From contig CAIVHG010000071.1 in assembly GCA_903905655.1 (NCBI GenBank), forward strand, positions 1-49,292: a stretch of DNA of 49,292 nt, read 5' to 3'. The position numbers and the translations under genes are program-made. The notes below the pieces were generated by a model that saw only the letters and a list, made by a program, of their open reading frames with translations, was not told the DNA's origin and searched no databases. Source of the DNA: an uncultured beta proteobacterium. GTDB lineage: Bacteria; Pseudomonadota; Gammaproteobacteria; Burkholderiales; SG8-41. The stretch's first letter is position 1, and each line of letters begins with the position of its first letter. Below are positions 44,334 to 49,292 of this stretch, piece by piece.

Positions 44334-45002
44334 CTAGCGCACGACCGCGATCCGGGTATGCAATCTCTTGACCGAATAGGACAGCGCGTAGCAGATCACG
44401 AAATACAGCAGCGCGGCCGCGAGATAGGCTTCAACCGGCCGGTTGAAGTTCTTGCCCGCGGTCTCAAATCCTTTGAGCAGATCGTAGGCGCCGATCGCGT
44501 ACACCAGGGACGTGTCCTGGACCAGCACGATGGTCTGGGTCAGCAGCACCGGCAGCATGTTGCGGAACGCCTGCGGCAGCACGATGAGCCGCATCGTCTG
44601 CCCATAGGTGAGGCCGAGGGCGGAGCCGGCCGCCGCCTGTCCGAGCGCAACCGATTGTATGCCGGCGCGCATGATTTCAGAGTAGAACGCACACTCGAAG
44701 GCGGTGAAGGTGATGACGGCCGACCACTCGGCGCCGAGCGGCCGTCCGATCACGAACGGAATCAGCAGGAAGAACCACAGGATCACCATGACCAGCGGAA
44801 TGGAGCGCATGGTGTTCACATAGCCCGCCGCGGGATACACGAGCCAGCGGCGCCCCGACAAGCGCATCAACGCGAGCACCGTGCCGAACAGGATGCCGCC
44901 GCTCATCGCGATCAGCGTGAGATAAATGCTGAAGACGAAGCCCTTCAGCAGGTAGCCCGTGACCAGGTCCCAGGTGAAAAACGACAGGTCGAGGGCGCCC
45001 AT
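44334..45002 (-). CDS. gltK: Amino-acid ABC transporter permease (GltK-like)
   Basis: A 222-residue inner-membrane permease with about five membrane segments and the EAA-type loop ([25 protein letters not shown]) that docks on the ATPase. It starts [21 protein letters not shown]. The start at 45002 shares one base with the gltJ stop, so translation is probably coupled. The frame stays open far upstream through gltJ, but that translation is Arg/Pro-rich noise. It pairs with GltJ to form the channel. Confidence 0.92.
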   Translation of the reverse strand: MGALDLSFFTWDLVTGYLLKGFVFSIYLTLIAMSGGILFGTVLALMRLSGRRWLVYPAAGYVNTMRSIPLVMVILWFFLLIPFVIGRPLGAEWSAVITFTAFECAFYSEIMRAGIQSVALGQAAAGSALGLTYGQTMRLIVLPQAFRNMLPVLLTQTIVLVQDTSLVYAIGAYDLLKGFETAGKNFNRPVEAYLAAALLYFVICYALSYSVKRLHTRIAVVR

Positions 45003-45712
45003 CAGCGCGCACCTCCGGCATAGCCCGGCACACGCAGCCGCCGGTCGATCAGCGCCATGGCGCGGTTGACGGCCAGCGCGGTGATCACGTAGAGCCCGGT
45101 CACGGCGAGGTAGATTTCGATGCCGCGCGAAGTTTCCTCCTGCGCCAGCAGCGCGAACATGGTCAGTTCGGCGACGCTCACGGCGAATGCCACTGCCGAA
45201 TTCTTGACGACGTTCATCGCTTCCGATGTGAGCGGCGGGATGATGATGCGAAACGCCAGCGGCAGCAGGATGTAGCGGTAGGTTTGCGGCAGCGTGAAAC
45301 CGACGGCGAGGCCGGCTTGAGTCTGGCCGCGGCCGAGCGACTGTATGCCGGCGCGTACCTGCTCGGCGACGCGTGCCGAAGTGAAGAAACCGAGGGCGAA
45401 GATCACCAGCACGATACTGGGCAGGCTCTTCAACGGCGGGATCAGTGCTGGCACCACGTGGTACCAGAGAAAGAGCTGGACCAGCAGAGGGATGTTGCGG
45501 AACAACTCCACCCATCCGGCGGCCACGCGGGCGAGGCCGCGCTGTGGAACGGTGCGCAGCGTGCCGATTACCGAGCCGAAGACAATCGCCACCAGCCAGC
45601 CGCCGCCGGCCACGGTGAGCGTCCATCCCCATGCCGAGAATAGCCAGTCGAGATAGGTTTGTCCGCCCCCGGTATCGCGCAGGAAGACGTCCCATTCCCA
45701 GCGGAAGTTCAT
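45002..45712 (-). CDS. gltJ: Amino-acid ABC transporter permease (GltJ-like)
   Basis: A 236-residue permease of the same family, starting MNFRWEWDVFLRD and containing WVELFRNIPLLVQLFLWYHV and the docking loop SLGRGQTQAGLAVGFTLPQTYRYILLPLA. GGAGAG precedes the ATG. The NIPLL(V) segment and N-terminal tryptophan-rich segment are typical of GltJ. It is followed directly by gltK. A hairpin in the 124-bp gap before it separates its expression from that of the binding protein. Confidence 0.92.
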   Translation of the reverse strand: MNFRWEWDVFLRDTGGGQTYLDWLFSAWGWTLTVAGGGWLVAIVFGSVIGTLRTVPQRGLARVAAGWVELFRNIPLLVQLFLWYHVVPALIPPLKSLPSIVLVIFALGFFTSARVAEQVRAGIQSLGRGQTQAGLAVGFTLPQTYRYILLPLAFRIIIPPLTSEAMNVVKNSAVAFAVSVAELTMFALLAQEETSRGIEIYLAVTGLYVITALAVNRAMALIDRRLRVPGYAGGAR

Positions 45713-45765
45713 GGCTCTAACTCTCCGGCCGCGATCACAGCTACGTCTGCGGTAGTGGTTTGCTG

Positions 45766-45791
45766 CCTGGCAGCGGCTATGCGCTGCCGGG
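45766..45791 (-). promoter_or_regulatory. Intercistronic hairpin between gltI and gltJ
   Basis: CCTGGCAGCG pairs with CGCTGCCGGG (10 bp, one G-T wobble) around GCTATG. It lies in the 124-bp gap after the binding-protein gene. Such hairpins protect the upstream mRNA from 3' decay, so the binding protein is made in excess over the permeases. There is no T-run, so it is not a simple terminator. Confidence 0.55.
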
Positions 45792-45836
45792 CACTCTCAT
45801 CAATGTACGGTCAGCTGCCGCGTCAAAACGGGGAGG

Positions 45837-46748
45837 CTACTTGTTGTAGTCTTCCATCGGCTTGTCGTTGGGGTTGGCGACGAGCTGCTTGAGCGTCGTG
45901 CCCATCGCCAGGTTGACGCTGGTGTTCTTGGGCGGGATCGGCCCCATGAACCACTTGGCATAAAGTTTATCCAGCGCGCCCGAGCGCATCATCGCGCGTA
46001 TCGTGTCGTCCACCGCTTTCTTCATGGCCGGATCGTCCTTGCGGATCATGACAGCGATCGGTTCCACTGACAGCACTTCGCCCACGATCCTGAAGTCGGC
46101 AGGGTTCTTGGCGGTGGCGATGAGGCCGGCAAGGATGTTGTCATCCATAACAAAGGCATCGGCGCGCCCGGTTTCGAGCAGCAGGAACGAGTCGGAGTGG
46201 TCTTTGCCGTAGATCTCGTTGAAGTTGATCTTGTCGGCGCGTTCATGTTTGCGCAGCGTCTGCACTGACGTGGTTCCGGTGGTGGTTGCGACGTTTTTGC
46301 CGTTGAGCTGCGAGATCGAAGTGATGCCGGAGTTCGCCTTGACCGCGGTGCGCACTTCCGTGACGTAAGTCGTCAGGCCGAAGGCCACGTCCTTTTGCCG
46401 CGCCGCGTTGTTGGTCGTCGATCCGCATTCGAGATCGACGGTCCCGTTCTGCACCAGCGGGATGCGGTTCTGGGAAGTGACCGGCGTGTACTCGACCTTG
46501 AGGTTGGGCGCGGCGATCTGCCTCTTGATGTTGTCGATGATCGCCTGGCACAACTCGACGTGATAACCGGTGAACTGGCCGGCGCCGGTGGTGAGCGAGA
46601 GCGGCGACGAAGATTCACGCACGCCCATGACGATCGTATTGGTATCCTTCGCTTTTTTCAGTGTGCCGGTGAGCGGCTGTGCAGTGACGCTCGGGACAAT
46701 CAGCGCGCAAGCCGCGGCAGCCATCAGTAGTTGCGAAATCCGTTTCAT
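45837..46748 (-). CDS. gltI: Glutamate/aspartate-type ABC transporter substrate-binding protein
   Basis: A 303-residue periplasmic binding protein with a signal peptide (ISQLLMAAAACALIVPSVTA). The family pattern GVRESSSPLSLTTGAGQFTGYHVELC, then IPLVQNGTVDLECGSTTN and VATTTGTTSVQTLR, is that of GltI/DEBP. The conserved Arg-containing MGVRESS and Asp-containing MDDNILAG segments form the amino-acid site. GGAGAG lies before the ATG at 46748. It heads the transporter operon; a Bug-type binding protein lies just upstream on the same strand. Confidence 0.93.
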   Translation of the reverse strand: MKRISQLLMAAAACALIVPSVTAQPLTGTLKKAKDTNTIVMGVRESSSPLSLTTGAGQFTGYHVELCQAIIDNIKRQIAAPNLKVEYTPVTSQNRIPLVQNGTVDLECGSTTNNAARQKDVAFGLTTYVTEVRTAVKANSGITSISQLNGKNVATTTGTTSVQTLRKHERADKINFNEIYGKDHSDSFLLLETGRADAFVMDDNILAGLIATAKNPADFRIVGEVLSVEPIAVMIRKDDPAMKKAVDDTIRAMMRSGALDKLYAKWFMGPIPPKNTSVNLAMGTTLKQLVANPNDKPMEDYNK

Positions 46749-46823
46749 AGTTCTCTCCATAAGTGTGAATACGAGCCGATGTCTAGTAATTTAATCTGGC
46801 AATTTAATAATACAGCGCCACAC

Positions 46824-47798
46824 TCAGTCTGCGTGCACGCCTGCCTTCTTGAAGATCGGGTCCCATTTCTTGATCTCAGCCTGCAGTTGCGTGCGCAGCG
46901 ATTCCGGATTGGCTTTGGAAAGCGGCACCGGCTCTGCACCCAGCTCTTCGAGCCGCGCCTTGAAGGTCGGATTTTGAACTGCACCCTGCAGCGCAGCGAT
47001 CAGCTTGTCGAGCACCGGCTTGGGCGTGCCCTTGGGCGCGTAGAGGCCATGCCATACCACCACCTCGAAATCCTTCAGCCCCTGCTCGGCGAGCGTCGGG
47101 ATGTCCTTGAGTGACGGAATGCGCTGTCTGGAGGTCACGCCGTAAACTTTGACGGTGCCGGCTTTGATCTGCTGCGTGGTGTTGGTCGTCTGATCGCACA
47201 GCAGATCGACCTGGCCCCCGATGAGGTTGGTCATCGCCGGCGCCGTGCCACTGTATGAGACCACTAATAGCTTGGTCTGGATCGCCGACATGAACAGCAG
47301 CCCGCAAAGTTGCGACGCTGCGCCGAGCCCCGCGTCCGCGGCAGTGAGTTTGTCCTGATTGGCCTTAAGGTATGGCAGCAGCTCTTTGAAATTGTTGGGC
47401 GGCAGCGCCTTCTTGCCGATCAGGGTCATCGGCACATCAGCGACCTGGCCGATGTATTCAAAGTCGTTCAGCGTGTCATAGGGCAGCGAGCTGTACATCG
47501 CGGGCGCGGTCGACATGCCGACGTGCATCAGGAGCAGCGTATAGCCGTCGTTGCGCGCCTTGGCCACCTTGTTGATGCCGATCGTTCCGCCAGCCCCGCC
47601 GGCGTTGTCGACGATGACTTGCTGCTTCAACGTGGTGGTGAGGATGGCGCCTAGATTGCGCGCCAGCGTGTCGGTGGGGCCGCCAGCGGCAAAGGGCACG
47701 ATCATCGTGATGCTGCGCGCAGGGTAGTCCTGCGCCCAGGCCAACGTGCATATCGATAGCACCAGCACGAACAGCGCTTGCAGTGAGTTCTTCAGCAT
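46824..47798 (-). CDS. Bug-family (TctC-like) solute-binding protein
   Basis: A 324-residue exported protein with a signal peptide (LQALFVLVLSICTLAWA) followed by DYPARSITMIVPFAAGGPTD, the standard Bug N-terminus. IVDNAGGAGGTIGINKVAKA and the segment QVDLLCDQTTNT are typical. Bug proteins bind carboxylates and similar molecules, often for TctAB-type tripartite transporters, whose genes are absent here. GGGAGAAG precedes the ATG at 47798. It is 75 bp upstream of gltI on the same strand, so it may be co-transcribed. Ligand unknown. Confidence 0.9.
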   Translation of the reverse strand: MLKNSLQALFVLVLSICTLAWAQDYPARSITMIVPFAAGGPTDTLARNLGAILTTTLKQQVIVDNAGGAGGTIGINKVAKARNDGYTLLLMHVGMSTAPAMYSSLPYDTLNDFEYIGQVADVPMTLIGKKALPPNNFKELLPYLKANQDKLTAADAGLGAASQLCGLLFMSAIQTKLLVVSYSGTAPAMTNLIGGQVDLLCDQTTNTTQQIKAGTVKVYGVTSRQRIPSLKDIPTLAEQGLKDFEVVVWHGLYAPKGTPKPVLDKLIAALQGAVQNPTFKARLEELGAEPVPLSKANPESLRTQLQAEIKKWDPIFKKAGVHAD

Positions 47799-48012
47799 GA
47801 GTCTTCTCCCTAGAGGTCCAGAATCAAACGGCACAGGAACTGCGCCGCTGCATATCCAAACTTAGAATCCACTTCACATGTCTGATGCCGGAGCCGCTGG
47901 AACACCGGGTCGTGAAATCATTGTATTGCCGGTATGCCCTGCCCGTTTGAAAATTCTACTCCAATTCGATTGCCGTCTGCCAAGTAACGGCGCGCGGCAT
48001 AGTGCGAATCAG

Positions 48013-48879
48013 CTAGCGCCGCAAAAACCCTTCGATGATCTCGGCCAGGCGCTGCGGCTGGTCGTGGTGCATCATGTGGCCGCACTCGTCCAGGGTGTGG
48101 AAACGAAAATCCGGAAATGCCGCCTTGCGCTCGGCGAATTGCTCGGGGCTGTCGGTGCGCGAGGGCAAGCGCTTGGCTTCGGCGCTCGCGACCCACAGCA
48201 CCGGTGCGGTCACCCGCCGCCAGCACGCGATCAGTTCCTCGATGCGGTTCAGCACCGGATTCACGGTCTTGTGCCGGGGGTCGCTGTTGAGCACCACCTC
48301 GGCCGGCCCCGCCCGTCGCGCCCAATGCTGCGCGAGGAAGCGCGCCTGCTCATCGGTCATGCGCGGATTGCGCTTCATCAGCCGCGCAGCGACCGCGTCG
48401 AAGGAAGCGTAGGGCGTGAACCGCGGCGGCGCCTTGAGCTCGTCGAGCCAGCGCGCATAGCGTCCCGGCGCGGCGTCGGGGGCCACACGCGCGAGCCCGA
48501 AGCCTTCCAGAGAAACCAGGTGCGCGACGCGCTGCGGACGGATGCCGGCGTAGGTGCACGCGATGTTGCCGCCCATGCTGTGGCCCACCAGTTCTGCCGG
48601 CGCGTCCGGAGTATATATATCCAGCAACTGATCCAGGTCGGCGTAGTAGTCGGGGAACCAGTAGCCCTCACGCGCCCATTCGCTCAATCCGAAACCGCGC
48701 CAATCGGGTGCGATTACGAACCATTCGCGGCGCAGCGCGTCGACCAGAAACTGAAATGACGCCGAAACATCCATCCAGCCATGCAGCAGAAAGAGTTTGG
48801 GCGCATGCGCTTCGCCCCAGGTGCGCACGTGGTAGCGCAGCCCGCGTATGGTGTGGATGTGGGATTGGCTGGCTTTCAT
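48013..48879 (-). CDS. Alpha/beta-fold hydrolase
   Basis: A 288-residue hydrolase. Oxyanion-hole HGWMDVSASFQFL, strand-6 segment APDWRGFGLSEW, nucleophile elbow VGHSMGGNIACTYA and catalytic His in DECGHMMHHDQP are visible; the acid is expected near LWVASAEA. It has no signal peptide. It resembles epoxide-hydrolase/esterase-type members annotated as AB-hydrolase_1; substrate is not known. The region upstream carries the tandem hairpin repeats; about 210 bp follow before the Bug gene. Confidence 0.88.
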   Translation of the reverse strand: MKASQSHIHTIRGLRYHVRTWGEAHAPKLFLLHGWMDVSASFQFLVDALRREWFVIAPDWRGFGLSEWAREGYWFPDYYADLDQLLDIYTPDAPAELVGHSMGGNIACTYAGIRPQRVAHLVSLEGFGLARVAPDAAPGRYARWLDELKAPPRFTPYASFDAVAARLMKRNPRMTDEQARFLAQHWARRAGPAEVVLNSDPRHKTVNPVLNRIEELIACWRRVTAPVLWVASAEAKRLPSRTDSPEQFAERKAAFPDFRFHTLDECGHMMHHDQPQRLAEIIEGFLRR

Positions 48880-48896
48880 CTGTCTTTATTGTTTAA

Positions 48897-49072
48897 GGCG
48901 CCGGGTCTAGCGCCAAAGCAATCTCGAATGCGCGGGACTTGGCGCCGCGGCGGCGCAACAGCCTGTATTGTATATATATGTAAGGCGCGTGGGTCTAGCG
49001 CCCAGGGTTGCATGCACGGCGCGCGGGTCTGGCGCCTGGAGTTGCATGTATGGTGCGCGCAGGTCAGCGCAC
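48897..49072. repeat. Degenerate 34-bp tandem hairpin repeats
   Basis: Five copies of a hairpin unit, roughly GGCGC-GCGGGTCTA-GCGCC, start at 48897, 48930, 48984, 49018 and 49052. Spacing is 33, 54, 34 and 34 bp. The linker between hairpins is about 15 bp and shares GTTGCATG in two copies. Copies at 48897, 48984 and 49018 have 5-bp perfect stems; the last has GTGCGC/GCGCAC and overlaps the stop codon of the flanking gene; the one at 48930 is degenerate. Confidence 0.65.
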
Positions 49073-49292
49073 GGAATTGCGCTGCGCGTTGGCCTGGTCC
49101 AGCTTCTTCTGCGCGGCCGCGACCCTGTCTTCCTGCGACTTGATGCGCTCATAGTACTGATCGTTGAGGCGCGACTTGCCGCCGGCGGTGCCGATGCGCT
49201 CGCCCTCGCGCGGTTCGCTCGCCGCCTCGAGCGCGGCCCGCGCCGCGTCCAGCTCGCGCTGTGCGGCGCGCACGTCGTCAGCGGCGGCATCC
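49064..49292 (-). CDS. C-terminal part of a gene cut by the window edge; coiled-coil protein
   Basis: The last 75 residues of a protein that runs in from beyond the window; the frame is open to the edge. The visible part is helical and Ala/Glu/Arg-rich (VRAAQRELDAARAALEAA), with the loop GERIGTAGGKSRLNDQYYER and a second helix EDRVAAAQKKLDQANAQRN. The GERxGTAGG-x-SRLN loop flanked by helices is familiar to me from C-termini of DUF4124-containing betaproteobacterial proteins, but the N-terminal domain is not visible so this is tentative. A GTG at 49273 is probably internal, not the start. Confidence 0.6.
   Translation of the reverse strand, partial: DAAADDVRAAQRELDAARAALEAASEPREGERIGTAGGKSRLNDQYYERIKSQEDRVAAAQKKLDQANAQRNSVR

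Noticed and set aside
45003-45695. gltK frame open far upstream through gltJ
   Set aside because: The translation is Arg/Pro-rich noise opposite a well-supported permease; MGALDLSFF is the family start.

Overview
The window is GC-rich DNA from a Gram-negative bacterium. It is most likely a betaproteobacterium of the Burkholderiales or a close relative. The clues are a DUF3567 protein, ribosomal protein bTHX, a Bug-type (TctC) solute-binding protein, a phasin for polyhydroxyalkanoate granules, a czc-type metal RND operon, a fused MFS/spermidine-synthase protein and many lipoproteins. Genes are densely packed on both strands. I see no tRNA, rRNA, CRISPR array, transposase, integrase or phage gene, so this reads as ordinary chromosome.

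Layout: 0.1-3.1 kb holds an M48 metalloprotease lipoprotein, a sigma-54 activator without a sensor domain, and a stand-alone receiver. 3.4-11.4 kb holds an OmpR/TctE-like two-component system divergent from a czcCBA-type heavy-metal efflux operon, with operator-like repeats between them. 11.5-16.4 kb holds D,D-endopeptidase PbpG, EgtD (ergothioneine synthesis) without EgtB, bTHX, a fused MFS/spermidine synthase, and DUF3567. 16.4-19.7 kb holds an IclR regulator almost abutting an ion antiporter-like gene that overlaps a glyoxylate/hydroxypyruvate-reductase-like gene. 19.8-25.5 kb holds a CBS protein, a molybdopterin-binding protein, a phasin, a HIT hydrolase, a small membrane protein, an MFS transporter and a patatin-like lipoprotein. 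25.5-32.5 kb holds gluQ, pabB, DUF4197, a DedA-rhodanese fusion, an alpha/beta hydrolase, a lipoprotein aminopeptidase and a PEBP-family protein. 32.7-39.5 kb holds an MFS transporter, a rubredoxin reductase, oxyR, hemD, a SufU-like scaffold and typA. 39.9-43.6 kb holds a DEAD-box helicase, a cold-shock protein with a long structured leader, argE and a YkgJ-type protein. 43.6-48.9 kb holds a gltIJKL-type amino-acid ABC transporter, a Bug protein upstream of it, and an alpha/beta hydrolase. The right edge carries a short array of 34-bp hairpin repeats and the C-terminus of a further gene.

The most striking observation is an in-frame TGA at 29941-29943 in the DedA-rhodanese gene. It falls in the rhodanese active-site loop, two codons after the canonical catalytic Cys, where I would expect a second Cys. 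Forty-one further rhodanese-like codons follow in frame up to a TGA stop at 30067. A hairpin at a distance compatible with a bacterial SECIS element follows the TGA. The gene may therefore encode a selenocysteine-containing, membrane-anchored sulfurtransferase. A nonsense mutation or a single-base sequence error would look the same from this window alone.

Other features worth a look are paired GCAA-N3-TTGC palindromes 20 bp apart upstream of the metal-efflux operon, a terminator-like hairpin and possible anti-Shine-Dalgarno sequence in the cold-shock gene leader, a consensus-like phasin promoter with a TTGCAATGCAA palindrome just upstream, a 16-nt palindrome spanning a stop codon, and an OxyR whose redox cysteines fall at 199 and 208.
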